From Aegilops tauschii subsp. strangulata (lineage: Eukaryota; Streptophyta; Magnoliopsida; Poales; Poaceae): a stretch of DNA of 64,000 bases. Position 1 is the first letter of the stretch; every line of letters starts with the position of its first letter. The translations under genes were made by a program, and so were the position numbers. The stretch is from NCBI RefSeq assembly GCF_002575655.3, contig NC_053037.3:145091207-145155206 (forward strand), read 5' to 3'. Of the stretch, positions 10,726-22,899 are shown piece by piece. The notes under the pieces were generated by a model. It had not been told where the DNA came from. It did not search any database and worked only from the letters and a program-made list of their open reading frames with translations.

Positions 10726-12257
10726 ATACATGGGTATGGGCACTCCCCTTGGCAACTGCCTAGCTTGGGGGGAGGTGCCCCACTATCGTATCACCATCAC
10801 CCTGTTATCTTTATCATTTTTCTTAGTTCGATCCTTTTGGTTATATCTTGATCTAGTAGAATAAAGTTTTAGTACGATATAGCTTTGTGTTTTGTTTCGA
10901 TCTCTATATATGCAATCGAGTCCTTGAGTTATATAATAAAGATTAGTTCTGAGTTGAGGGCTTTGCTTCTTGGTATGATCTTGAGAGAATTAAATAAAAG
11001 AAAGAAATAAAAAGATCATATATTGATCTTATGGAGAGTAATGACTTCACATATAAAGAGTATGATGAATAAAATTTATTGAGAATTGACAAACATAGTT
11101 TTGGTCATTGTTGCAATTAATAGGAAGTAATAAAGAAAGAGAGGCTTCACCTATAAATATACTATCTTGGACATCTTTTGTAATTGTGAGCACTTATTAA
11201 AATATGACATGCTAAAAGGTTGATGTTGGACAAGGAAGACAACATAATGAGTTGTGTTTTCTTATATCCTAATAGAAGTTATATTGTCATGGATCATCCA
11301 ACATTCGAGCTTGCCTTTCCCTCTCATGCTAGTCAAACTCTTTGCACCAAGTAGAGATACTACTTGTACTTCCAAACATCCCTTAAACCAGTTTTGCCAT
11401 GAGAGTCCACCATACCTACCTATGGATTGAGTAAGATCCTTTAAGTAAGTTGTCATCGGTGCAAGCAATAAAAATTGCTCTCTAAATATGTATGATCTAT
11501 TAATGTGAAGAAAATAAGCTTTATACGAACTTGTGATATGGAAGAAATAAAAGCGACGGACTGCATAATAAAGGTCTTTATCACAAGTGGCAATATAAAG
11601 TGACGTTCTTTTGCATTAAGATTTTTTGCATCCAACCATAAAAGCGCATGACAACCTCTGCTTCCCTCTGCGAAGGGCCTATCTTTTATTTTTACCTTCT
11701 ACCCTCATACAAGAGTCATGGTGATCTTCACCTTTCCTTTTTACACTTTTTACTTTGGCAAGCACTATGTGTTGGAGAGATCCGGATATATATATCCACT
11801 CGGATGTAGGTTTTCATAAAGTATTATTGTTGACATTACCCTTAAGGTAAAAGGTTGGGAGGCGAAACTATAAGCCCCTATCTTTTTCTGTATCCGATTG
11901 AAGCTTTGAACTCATAAGTATCGCGTGAGTGTTAGCAATTGTGAAAGACTAAATGATAGTTGAGTATGTGGACTTGCTGAGAAGCTCTTATTTGACTCTT
12001 TCTGATGTTATTATAAATTGCAATTGCTTCAATGACCGAGATCATAGTTTGTTAGCTTTCATTGAAGTTTCTGATTCATACTTTATCTTGTGAATGAATT
12101 GTTACTTCAGCGTAAGAAATTATATGGCATTATATGTTGTCGTTCTAAAGATGATCATGATGCCCTCATGTCCGCATTTTATTTTATCGACACCTCTATC
12201 TCTAAACATGTGGACATATTTTTCGATATCGGCTTTCGCTTGAGGACAAGCGAGGTC
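10726..12257 (+). other. Noncoding 3' internal region of the Gypsy element
   Basis: AT-rich DNA with no significant ORF. About 11030-11540 is clearly similar to 63490-64000, in the gag-only Gypsy at the right edge of the window, including a shared phrase around 11190-11270 and 63650-63735 about a tract reading AAAATATGACATGCTAAAAG. Confidence 0.7.
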
Positions 12258-12272
12258 TAAGCTTGGGGAAGC
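12258..12272 (+). other. Polypurine tract of the Gypsy element
   Basis: TAAGCTTGGGGAAGC directly precedes the LTR start TGATACGT at 12273. The same AAGCTTGGGGA core recurs in the other Gypsy elements of the window. Confidence 0.7.
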
Positions 12273-15059
12273 TGATACGTCCATTCTGCATCATGCTTTT
12301 ATATTGATATTTATTGCATTATGGGTTGTTATTACACATTATGGCACAATACTTATGCCTTTTCTCTCTTATTTTATAAGGATTACACTAGCACATATGG
12401 CCGTGCGTTCCAACGGGAGAGATATTTATTACGAGAAGCAACAGGAGAGAAATGATGTGTCCTCCGAAAACAGTCTCCGCAGCGGTGGCCGACAAAGGTA
12501 GGAGCTGCGATCTTCTCGCCGGTCATGTTTGGCGTACGAGACCTTGATAGTGGTGGGGTTGGTCGGCGTCTCCTATCACGACGTAATTGGATATATTACT
12601 AATTACAACACATAAATCAAAGACCAGACGACGTGCTGCTAGCTAGTCGAAGAAACATGTCATAAAAACCAATGGCCAGATCGAATATTTAAGAACATAA
12701 TGCAACGTCAGTTTTGAAAAAAAAATCATTTTTTTCGAACTTATCATAAAAAATATGAATGATTTAGCGTATATTCTTTGAAACATGAATAATTTTTAAA
12801 TTCCAAACTAATTTTTGAAAATTCTGAATATTTCGAAAAACATGAACAAAATTTTAAATTGGAATATTTTTTGAAATTCACGAACATTTTCTAAAAACAC
12901 AAACTTTTTATAATAACCTGAATTTTTTTGCAGTTAGTGATTTTTTTATTAAAATGGTAAAATGTTTGAATATTCAGAACAATTTTGAAAATGTTTTTTA
13001 ACTAACAAAATTATTTTAATTTCGTAAATATTTCACTAAAACAACAACATTTTCAAATGCAAAAAGAATTATTGGAAATCATAAATAATTATGGAAAATA
13101 AAAAGATTTTTTGTGAAATTGGGAACATTTGTTTTATTTTGAACAAATTTCAAAAAGAAAAAAAATAATGTTTTGATCAAAACAAAAACTTTTTTGAATT
13201 TGGAACATTTATCGAAAACATGAACAAAAAAATTTAAATTTTGAGGTTTTTTGAAAATTTCGAATTTACTAAAAAACAAAAAATTGAAATTAAACTTGGA
13301 AGGGAAAAAAGAAAAAGGAAATAAGAAAGAAAAAGAGAAATAAACAGAAAAAATAAATAACATAGGATAAAACAAAAATAGGCCGGCCCAATATGGGTGA
13401 CCTTTGCGAAGCTCCGGGTATTTGACGCTTCGTGCGGCAAATAGGGTTCTGCCAGCTGTGTGGGCTGGAAAATAAGCGGTCAGGCTTCGCTGGGCCTCCC
13501 CGCGTGGCCCATGTACGAAATCCACAAACCGTTTTTCTTTTGTAGTAGATGAACGCACAAAAAATTAGTACCACCTCGGGTAAAAATAATCTTTTTGTCG
13601 GTGAACGGATGAAAAAAATCAAAGAAACACACCTTGCTTTATTAGTAGGTATTGATGAAGAGGGAGAATGCCAGCAGCTGGAATTCTGGACTCGAAAAGG
13701 AGCAAATATTAGAGACCTATTCTGCACAACTCCAAAAGTCCTGAAACTTCATGAAGCATGTTTTTGAAATATAAAAAATATTGGACGAAGAAAGTACCAG
13801 AGGGGGGCCACCAGCCAGCCACAAGGGTGGAGGGCACGCCCTACCCCCTAGGCTCGCCCCAACCTTCTGGGCCCCCTGGCAGGCCTACGGTGCCCATCTT
13901 TGGCTATATGGTGTGTTTTGACCTGGAAAAAATCAGAAGGAAGCTTTCGGGAAGAAGCGCCGCCGTCTCGAGGCAGAACCTGGGCAGAACCAATCTAGGG
14001 CTCCGGCGGAGCTGTTCTGCCGGGGAAACATACCTCTGGGAGGGGGAAATCATCGCCATCGTCATCACCATCGATCCTCTCATCGAGAGGGGGTCAATCT
14101 CCATCAACATCTTCACCAGCACCATCTCCTCTCAAACCCTAGTTCATCTCTTGTATTCGATCTTCGTCCCAAAACCTCAGATTGGTACCTGTGGGTTGCT
14201 AGTAGTGTTGATTACTCCTTGTAGTTGATGCTAGTTAGTTTATTCGGTGGAAGATCATATGTTCAGATCCTTAATGATAATTAATACTCCTCTGATCTTG
14301 ATTATGAATATGCTTTGTGAGTAGTTACATTTGTCCCTGAGGAGATGGGGGAAGTTTTGTCATAAGTAATCATGTGAATTTGGTATTCGTTCAATATTTC
14401 GATGAGATGTATGTTGTCTTTCCTATACTGGCGTTATGTGAACGTCGACTACATGACACTTCACCATTATTTGGGCCTAGGGAAAGGAATTGGGAAGTAA
14501 TTAGTAGATGATGGGTTGCTAGATTGACAGAAGCTTAAACCCTAGTTTATGCGTTGCTTCTTAAGGGGCTGATTTGGATCCATATGTTTCATGCTATGGT
14601 TAGGTTTACCTCAATTATTCTTTCGTAGTTGCGGATGCTTGCGAGAGGGGTTAATCATAAGTGGGAGGCTTGTCCAAGGCAGAGCAGCACCCAAGCGCCG
14701 GTACACCCACATACCAAATTATCAAAGTAACGAACGCGAATCATATGAGCATGATGAAAACTAACTTGACAACAATTCCCATGTGTTCTCGAGAGCGCTT
14801 TGCTTTATATAAGAGTTCATCCAGGCTTGTCCTTTGCTCCAAAAAGGATTGGGCCACCTTTATGCACCTTAGTTACTTTATTTACTCATTACCCGTTATG
14901 GTTTATCTTATCACAAAACTATTCATTACCGATAATTTCAGTGCTTGCAGAGAATACCTTGCTGAAAACCGCTTGTCATTTCCATCTGCTACTCGTTGGG
15001 TTTGACACTCTTACTTATCGAAAGGACTATGATAGATCCGCTATACGTGTGGGTCATCA
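12273..15059 (+). repeat. 3' LTR of the Gypsy element (interrupted)
   Basis: Starts TGATACGTCCATTCTGCATC and ends GTGGGTCATCA. Without the foreign block at about 12388-13656 the LTR would be about 1.5 kb. The LTR-derived short frames in this region are not genes. Confidence 0.85.
12388..13656. mobile_element. Unclassified 1.3-kb insertion in the LTR
   Basis: The LTR text is continuous across this block when it is removed (left edge near GGATTACA, right edge near GAAGAGGGAGAATGCC). The left end reads CTAGCACATATGGCCGTGCG and the right end TTTATTAGTAGGTATTGAT. The core (12700-13380) is very AT-rich, with repeated GAACATTTT/GAAAATTC phrases; a GC-rich block follows at 13380-13520. I see no coding capacity and no clear terminal inverted repeats, so the class is undecided (Mutator-like, Helitron-like or another non-autonomous DNA element). 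Confidence 0.5.
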
Positions 15060-15983
15060 GCGGGCAGGGCAATGAACGCTTGCGTGCTTGTTTTTACTTG
15101 AGGGTCAGGTGTGACGCGGGTGTGAGTAGTGGCATTTTGAGTGTAATATAGGCAGACAACAGAGTCATTTCACTATTGCCCTTCCCTTCAATTTTTAGTG
15201 AGCTTCTACTCGAAACACCCCCCTCCAAAGCGAAATAAGTTAAGCCCAAGCCCATAACTCAAAAATCACTTCTTTACATCCGTTATGGCTTATTTTGATA
15301 ATAAGCTCTGAAAAGGCGGAATAGAACTGGCCCTTAACCAGCAATTCAATTATGCGTGCAATGATGAATCACTCCTGCCTGCTATAGTGTACATTTAGGC
15401 ATCATCATACATGGCATAACCTAATACATGTGCATTTCATTATAGAATCTGAAATATGCAATGTTTATGTTAGTTCATACGCTGCACATGATGTTTAAAT
15501 GCCCCTTAAATCTGGTCAGTCAAGTGATGGTCTTTAAGCCTCCTTCTTTGCTTATTTTCTTGATATGTAAGATTTTCTCACACATCTGTTCAATTGCTTG
15601 TTTGTATCAACCAGCCATACTAGGAATGTTTGCTTTGTTTACTTGCTGTTCTTGACCTAACACTCTAACAGAGCTTGTCAACGATTTAAACACTAAGGGC
15701 TGCTGTAGTGGGGGCTTGTCTAACTCATAGGTGACATAAAGGTTTGGCTGTACACTAAACTAGACTCTCCAAGAGTACCTGGAGATCCAGTTCGAAGGTA
15801 TGCCTAGTTTTTACACAGTGCACACATAGTAAATGCTCATTTCATTGTGTGCAAGAGATGTGGCATGTTTCATTATGTGGTGTTGTTTTGTTATAATCTC
15901 ATCCTTTTGTGTTGTTCACAGACTGGAAAGTATGCATATTTATCTTCCAAGGAGACCAGTAACTAGTTTGTGTCACCTTGCAG

Positions 15984-16087
15984 AGGGGGTGCAATGAAGA
16001 TAAGATTGAGGATTTCCAAGTACAGGATGTTAGGAAGAAGACTTGCAGAGAAGGAGGAGCAGCACAAAGCCTGTTCAAGAAGTTAAG
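15984..16087 (+). CDS. Putative exon of CACTA-borne gene
   Basis: A 104-nt block lies between a good acceptor (TTGCAG before 15984) and donor (GTAAGT from 16088), with one frame free of stops encoding a charged stretch (KIEDFQVQDVRKKTC and following). The flanking DNA (15065-15983 and 16088-16870) is AT-rich and intron-like, with no other convincing exon. The product is not recognised; an accessory ORF2/TnpA-type CACTA protein is possible. It ends in phase 2, which does not fit directly to the next exon seen, so further exons are probably missing. Confidence 0.35.
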
Positions 16088-16870
16088 GTAAGTCACTGTA
16101 TTACAATTACCAGGACATCCTATTTGTCTGACATTGTCCTTGCGTAGGGTTCTTCACCTGTAACCCAGTCATTGGGCCATTGATTAAAACCCCCTCCACT
16201 CACTACTATATTATGTTCTAACTTTTATGTAAATCAAATGTATGTAAACACATTTTAATGTGTCTGTTCACTCATTACGGATGTAGTCTACTTTTAAACA
16301 TGTAAAACATCTTATAGTGGTGAACAATGTGAAACTGCTTCCTGCCATGGTAGAGTTGTCGATGTCATAAATGTCATAACCAAACGCATATTCACATCAT
16401 TAGCCTCCTTATCATTACTAGGATATCGATTACATACTAGTCGAGATACTTCATAGGGGGCAAACAATATTACATTAATTGTTCCTTTATATAGTAAATG
16501 TAGCCAGGCCATGGATGTTATTGAGGCGTGCATGTATGCATGCTGCCAACTCAACAGTTCAATTGCTTGTTTCTTTCAGGCATAGTTAAATTGCTCTTTT
16601 CAATTGCTTTATTTGTCCTCGGTTAATGAGATGCCCAAACAATGATGCCTGATGTTGGGTACTTTTATAACTATTAGTTGACATAATTGAAGGCCTTACC
16701 ATTTAATTACTCTGGTGAAGTGTGACTGAAGCTTTGAAGTCTATTAACCAACTATTACTGCATGAGGCTCACAATCTAGTTTATACTAGGCTAATGATTG
16801 CATAGTTTTGCTTGTTGTAGTAGGTTTGTATGAATCCCTCTGATGTTCATTATGCTCCCTAAGACTTTAA

Positions 16871-19551
16871 TTGAGCTATAGAATGGCCAACTGCTTGCTT
16901 ACTATTAGATGGATCCAGTTTGGCGATGAGAATTCTAAATTCTTTCAAGTAGTGGCCACAGAAAGATATAGGAAGAATCTTATCAAGACCCTGCATGATA
17001 GTAATGGCGTTGAAGTGGATAATCACACAGCTAAAGAAGAAATTCTATTCGAAGCCTACAAAAATCGATTGGGATCATGCAATCCACAACCAATGAAATT
17101 CAATATTTCCAATATGCTTCGAGAAGATGTGGATTTTGACAGTCTGATCACCCCGTTTACACATGAAGAAATAGATGCGGTTGTTAAAGATATGCCACCC
17201 GATCGGGCGCCCGGGTCGGATGGTTTTAGTGGTGCATTCATAAAAGCTTGTTGGACAATTATAAAACATGACATCTACCTCCTCTGCAAAGAATTCCACA
17301 GAGGGAATCTGAACCTGGAGAGCCTCAACTATGGTTACATCGCCCTCATACCAAAGACTAATGCACCAGTGACAATCAATGACTTCCGCCCAATTACACT
17401 CCTCAATTGTTGTCTTAAACTCATAACAAAAATCCTAGCCAATCATCTTTAGAAAATTATTCTACAGACAGTGCACCGCAACCATTATATATTCATCAGT
17501 GTCAAGCATCCAAAAGAGAGATTGTGATGCTAAAGCTAGACTTCGCAAAGGCTTTTGACATGATCCAACACCCTGCAATGATGCTGATTATGAAAAAATG
17601 GGCTTCCCGCCTCAGTTGTTAACTTGGATGGAAAGCGTATTCTCATCAGGGAAATCCTCGATCCTCCTCAATGGGGTTTCGGGCCGACAATTCCTTTGCA
17701 AGTGCCGGGTTTGATAGGGCAACCCGCTGTCACCTCTGATATTTGTGTTGGCGGCAGACCTGCTTCAATCTGCTCTTAATGAAGCCCTCGAACTCCAAAC
17801 CATCCAACACCCCATACCACCAAAAGGAGAAGCACAATACCCAGTGATCCAATACGCTGATGATAAAATCATTGTCCTACCTCTTGTCAAACCCAAGCCG
17901 CAAAGATCAAGCAGATTCTGGAAGATTATGCCACCTCAGTAGGACTCAAAATCAACTTTCATAAATAAACTTTGGTGCCTATTAACACACTGCAGGACAA
18001 ATGTGATGCACTTGCCGCACTGTTTGGATGCACCCAGGCAAGCATGCCCTTCACCTACCTTCGATTGCCCCTGGGCACAACTCGGCCCCCAGTTCTGTAC
18101 TTGGCACCCTTTGTTTGCAAAGCAGAAAGGAAAATTACTGCGGCCATGTCCCTCATGTATCATGCTAGCAGACTGGCACTGCTAAATTCCCTTATCACAT
18201 CTGTGGCCATTTTTCCGATGGGCACCCTGAGACTCCCCCCCCCCAAATCATTGCCCAACTGGAAAAAATTAGGCGACATTGCCTCTAGAACAAGAAAACT
18301 GCAGACGGGGAGAAATGCAACTCTCTTGTAGCATGTTCCATGGTCAGCCGCCCCAAGAAAAGTGGAGGACTGGGGACACTTGACCTACAGGTGTAAAATG
18401 ATGCTCTACTGCTCAAACTCTTACACAAGTTCTATAATAAACACGATGTCCCCTGGGTGAACCTCATTTGGAATACATAGTATACCGAGGTTGTACCACA
18501 CACCACAGAAGCATGCGGCTCCTTCTGGTGGAGGGATCTCATTCAGTTAATGTTGATTTATCGTGGTGTGACCAAAACCCATGTACACAATGGCAACACG
18601 GCCCTGTTCTGGAAAGACAACTAGAATCACTCTATATATGAAGAAAAATACCCAAGAGCATATTCATATTGCAGATCTGAAGATATATCGGTCCAAGCTT
18701 TCCTCAATACAAATAACTTGACTGCGACCTTTCACCTCCCATTATCCATGCAAGCCCATGATGAACTAAGACAGATCCAATCAGAGGTGGCCGATATTGA
18801 GTTATCAAACAAGAAAGACACGTGGACCTGCTGCTGGGGCGCGAATAGCTTCAAAACCACAGCATACTACAGCTACTACTTTAGAGAGGTAACTGCCCAT
18901 GCAGCTTTCAAATGGCTATGGAAATCTAAGTGTACGGACAAGATCAAAGTCTTCGGATGGCTACTACTGTCCGACTGACTCAATAAAAGGAACATGTTGA
19001 AGAGGAGACACTATAATATAGGTGACAATCTTGGCTATCTACTATGTGGTCAACACATTGAGCCAATCTTGCTGCACATTTAGCCAATCTTGCTGGAGAC
19101 TCCTAAACATCACATGGAGTGGCCACCAACATCGACTCCAACTCATTGAGCGTCTGAAAGAAGACATCAGAAGAAAATAACCGTGGAGATCTTCTTAGTG
19201 GCGGCTTGGAGCTTATGGAAAGAACGTAACAACAATCACTTTAGACATGTGCTGCCCACCGTTGATTCCTGGAAAAGAAGATTCAAGAATGATTTTCAAA
19301 ACCTCATACATAGACTGCATGCTCACAAAAAGCAACTTGTCCATGATAGTCTTGAGGCTGTGCACTAAACCAGCCTATAGTGGAGCTCATAGTGGAACCG
19401 TTGGTGGAGCATCTTTCATGTATATATTTCACTAGATAGTTACTTTCTCCCCCCCCCCTCCGTCATATTGTGTATATGTAACACTCAGTCGGTTTGAAGT
19501 AATATACAGGCAGTAGGAACCTTTCCTACTATAAAAAAATTCAAAAAAAAT
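16871..19551 (+). pseudogene. 5'-truncated L1-type LINE (RT and zf-RVT remnants)
   Basis: Recognisable order of plant L1-type ORF2: upstream linker (IRWIQFGDENSKFF near 16905), reverse transcriptase with DRAPGSDGFSGAF (about 17200), RPITLLNCC (about 17390), FAKAFD (about 17540), QGNPLSPLIF (about 17718) and the YADD catalytic motif (about 17857). Then comes a zf-RVT-type region (FKWLWKSKCTDKIKVFGWLLLSD at 18908-18976) and a C-terminal piece (VAAWSLWKERNNNHF near 19200). It ends in a run of A-rich sequence (19534-19551). Many stops and frameshifts make it dead. The endonuclease and ORF1 are absent, as expected for 5' truncation. I could not identify target duplications. It lies in an intron of the CACTA gene. 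Confidence 0.85.
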
Positions 19552-19798
19552 TGTAACATGTCTGTGTTTTGGATTTGGCCCCAACATCATGCTCCTCTGG
19601 TGAGCTAAGAGAGATTTCTGTATGCGGGCTGCACAGACTACCATTTTATAATTTTTAAAATATCACCTGCTTATGCTTCATGACGTGTAACATTATTGTT
19701 AGTCCTGTTTTGCCATGTACAAAATAGTCTGTCTTGCTCACTTCACTGTTATAACTATAATTTTGCCCTAGTCATGTGTACTTACAAAAACATTTCAG

Positions 19799-20062
19799 GA
19801 TGAAGTGACATCAACACAAATATCTGTGAGCAGTGCAGCATGGCCATTACCAAATGATTATGGATTGGAATTGTAATGTGTTCATGTTCTCAAGCATCAA
19901 CTAGAGGTGGAAAGACAACATGTACATGATTCTCAACGTGCAATCAACAAGTTGGGACTGTACTTGCAAGTATTAGATGCGGGAGTCAAAAAAACGAAAC
20001 GAGACACTGAGGTAACCACAAAGGAATTGGAGATTTTGCAGACTGAAATTTGTGCTATCTGA
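19799..20062 (+). pseudogene. Terminal exon of CACTA-borne gene, coiled coil
   Basis: Acceptor TTTCAG precedes 19799; an 88-codon frame runs to TGA at 20060-20062, with one internal TAA near 19874. The second half is helical and Lys/Glu/Leu-rich (heptads in LEVERQHVHDSQRAINKLG and following). A C-terminal coiled coil would fit a CACTA accessory DNA-binding protein, but no family motif is visible. 19552-19798 and 20063-20400 show no other gene. Confidence 0.35.
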
Positions 20063-20479
20063 ATCCGGCCAATCCTATATTCTGAAGAGATTATAGTTCA
20101 AATGGTAAGTTCTGCTGATGCGTGTCCATGATGTATGAGCTTTATTTAGTGTATGTAATTTGTTGTTTGTGTACGCTTTATTATCACTCGTGCCGAACTA
20201 TAATGCCTAGTGGGTATAATCGGCTGTAATTTCTTTAATGTATAGTATAGGATTATTCTACGTTTCTATGCCTTAGTCTTTTTATTGTATAGTGTTTTTA
20301 GAGGCGATAGTATAGAGTAGAATAATTCTTTGAATATGCTATATTGTTGAAACGGGGGCCAAAACGCCCAAACATTTCTTGGACGCCATACAAACGAACA
20401 AACATGTGTAGTCAAAGCGGGCCTTCATTGGGCTGGTCAAAATAATATTTAGTGGATCCCAAATGATGTGGCCCACCGT

Positions 20480-21050
20480 AACAACAGCTCTTAGCAGGCC
20501 GTTAACAGGCCGATAGCTTGATAGGGCCGTATAAATGGAAATGGCCTGCAGGCCTCTAGCAGGCCGAAATAAATGTCAATTTTGTCTCGGCCCTTTTACT
20601 TTACGGGCTAGTAAGAGGCCGAAAGTGTTATGGGCCAGAGGAGGCCCAATTTGCAAACTAAGCTTTTAACAGGCCGAAAGTCGCGTCGGGCTAAAATTTT
20701 GCCCTGTGGAACGTGGGCCCCTAATGGACCCAAAGTCAAAGGCCCAACTGTTGTGCGGGCCGTTAACAGGCCGAAAGACAAAATGGGCTAGGAATTGGCC
20801 CATTTACCCAATGGGCCGAGGGCAGGCCTAAAGTCACAACGGGCTAGAATTGGCCCAACTATAGAATGGGCCGAGAAAAGGCCGAAAAACATTCCGGGCC
20901 ATTAACGGGCTGGAACTGATGATGGGCTGCTAACAGGCCGAAAGAAGCTCGGGCCGTAATTGGGCCCAAGGACGTAGCGGGCCGTTAACGGGCTGAAACT
21001 AACGATGCGCTGTAAATTGTAAAATCTAGAATGGGCCTTTGATGGGCCGA
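20480..21050. repeat. CACTA subterminal repeats
   Basis: The motif AGGCCGAAAG, or a close variant, recurs about eight times at roughly 50-90-bp spacing (near 20511, 20560, 20612, 20673, 20768, 20825, 20878 and 20936), interspersed with GGGCC runs. Subterminal repeats of this kind bind the transposase accessory protein in well-studied CACTA elements such as En/Spm; binding here is inferred. Confidence 0.6.
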
Positions 21051-21829
21051 TTCTGTGTAACTTGTATGGGTCATGCTTGTGAATGGGCCTGACTCAAGTA
21101 GGCGCTAATGGGCCGGCCCACTTATTTTGACAGGCCCGGCCTTTTAACTTGAATGGGCCACTGTTGGACCGAGACACGTGTTGATGTATCATAGGCGCGT
21201 CATGTCCATTCGTTGGATGACAACTGTTCGAACGTCGGGCCCACACGTGGATCTGCTGGTGAATGAGAATTTTACACATGGAAAATCCCCATTAGTCCGG
21301 GCTGTTAACGGGTTATCGGATCCAAACCGGAACCCGATAGCTTAATGGTGACCCGTTACAGTGGATGCCACGTGTCGGTTACCCTTGACGAAAGCACTTC
21401 TATGACGCGCGATTTATCGTCATGGAAGTGGACACTTCTGTAATGATAATTTTGGTAATGTCATCGAACACTTCTATGATAGAACAGGTATGACTATCTT
21501 GATTTTGTCATAAAATCGTCATGGATGTACATGCATGACAGAAAACGTGACCTACTATGAACATGTATCATCATGGAAGTGATTTTTCTTGTAGTGGGTG
21601 GTCCCTCTCGTGCGATTTTTATGACGGTTCAATCTATTGGCCCAAGCGGTTTATAAACAACAACAGTTGTCGTTTGACCAAACAATAGATTCATTGGTTT
21701 GTCTTATGGTAGGTCATGGCGACATGCATGTATGACCAAAGTATCATTACGTGCATCCGCCACGCTGACACGAAGTGGGAGGTGGTGGGCCAAGCATCCT
21801 AGCTAGCTACGACATTATGTCAATATAGA

Positions 21830-22090
21830 TATATCCAAGGGTGCTTTCGAGTTTGCGAGGCAGGTGCCACCAAAGTTGTGCATCGTGTATTTAAAGTTTT
21901 AAACATCACCCCCAATATTCCTACATATATTTGGCCATTTCTAGGTAGTTCTTGACTTCTGGCCCCTCTCATCGATCTTCGACGACGCGCCCAACCATGG
22001 GCCCATGCGGTCAAAGTTGTGCACTGGAATTTTGAACATCATAGACCACCCTTTTCACTCATATATATTTGGGGCGCATGCTGGTGTGGC
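21830..22090 (-). repeat. Two degenerate ~175-bp repeats, inverse of the array at 53036-54660
   Basis: Two blocks, around 21850-21935 and 22010-22075, contain GCAGGTGCCACCAAAGTTGTG-like text followed by an AAACATCAC...ATATATTTGG stretch. Read on the minus strand they match the core of the degenerate repeat units at 53036-54660 (GATGTGGCACGTGCC core). This links the 5' ends of the two B3-carrying units. Confidence 0.55.
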
Positions 22091-22164
22091 TGTCTTCTGA
22101 CCCTCTCTAACGTTTTTGTTGTTGCAAAGACTCTAATGAAGCTCAACGGACACGGGTATAATGT

Positions 22165-22389
22165 CTTAACCGTGTGCGATGCAAGTGCGCTATGAATCAC
22201 GACGACTGCGCAAGCGCGAGCAAAGGTGGAGGTACTGGCTCAACCATGTGTGATGCAAGTGCGCTATAAAATCAGCACGACTGCGCAAGCGCAAGCAAAG
22301 GGTGGAGGAACTGGCTTAACTGTGTGCGATGCAAGTACGGTGTAAAATCACCACCTGCGCAAGCTAAAGGCGGGTAAGTTTATTTATAA
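22165..22389 (+). repeat. ~75-bp tandem repeat, three units
   Basis: Units start at 22165, 22239 and 22315 with AACCGTGTGCGATGCAAGT or a close variant, and each continues with CTGCGCAAGC. The third unit is degenerate. Probably subterminal repeats of copy 1. Confidence 0.8.
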
Positions 22390-22899
22390 ATTAGGACGAA
22401 CCGTGTGCGATAGACCAGCTAGCTAGAAATATAAAAACAAACTACCCACCCTGAGCGTTGCAAAAATCCGGGGTTCCGCCACTTTTCCTTATTATCATAC
22501 ACGCATATTCTTATTGGACCGTGCGCGATCTTGGGCACTCCCGCCCCGCATCAATTCCTTTACCCAAATTTTAGTAGCCGCCGTACTTCAACCGTCGCCC
22601 ACACTCCTCCAGCACCGACCTCATAGTAAAATTGCAGTAGCCGAGGCATTTGAACCGTCGCCCTCCCTCGTCCACCACCATCTCCACCCACCAATACTAA
22701 AAGATTTAGTAGCCGTGGAATATCCTCAAACACCCCCCTCCACAGTCCGCCCACCCGGCCCCCTTCCCCCTCGAACCCTAGCTCGCGGGTGCCGCCGCCG
22801 CCAACCCCTGTCGGTCTGCCCGTTCCTCCTAGCTTAGATAATAAAGTTTAGGTTACCCGGCGATTCCCATACCATCGCCTCAGTCCCCTTAGTTTTTAG

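Larger units (their letters stand above)
6616..15059 (+). mobile_element. Pol-bearing Gypsy retrotransposon (Fatima-like, tentative), 5' part missing
   Basis: The element enters at its reverse transcriptase, because the Maximus-like element sits in the pol frame at 6616. It continues with RNase H, integrase, a small extra ORF (10370-10725), a long noncoding stretch, a PPT (12258-12272) and a 3' LTR (12273-15059). The five bases after the LTR are GCGGG (15060-15064). Later insertions are a solo LTR in the integrase (8293-9446) and a 1.3-kb insertion in the LTR (12388-13656). Its 5' LTR and gag are outside the window. Confidence 0.8.
15060..21596 (+). mobile_element. CACTA transposon, 3' part
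   Basis: The right terminus reads TTTTTCTTGTAGTG, the complement of a CACTACAAGAAAAA end typical of Triticeae CACTA elements. The last 1.2 kb carries GGCCGAAAG-type subterminal repeats. Two plausible exons (15984-16087 and 19799-20062) lie inside, and a LINE inserted between them. The 5' terminus is not in the window; the Gypsy element ending at 15059 probably inserted into this CACTA. Strand is set by the exons. Confidence 0.65.

Noticed and set aside
13079..13727. Phe-rich minus-strand frames of 145-159 codons
   Set aside because: They arise from an A-rich tract inside a noncoding insertion; translation is low complexity.
16850..19570. LINE target-site duplication
   Set aside because: I compared the flanks near 16850-16885 and 19545-19575 by eye and found no convincing direct repeat.
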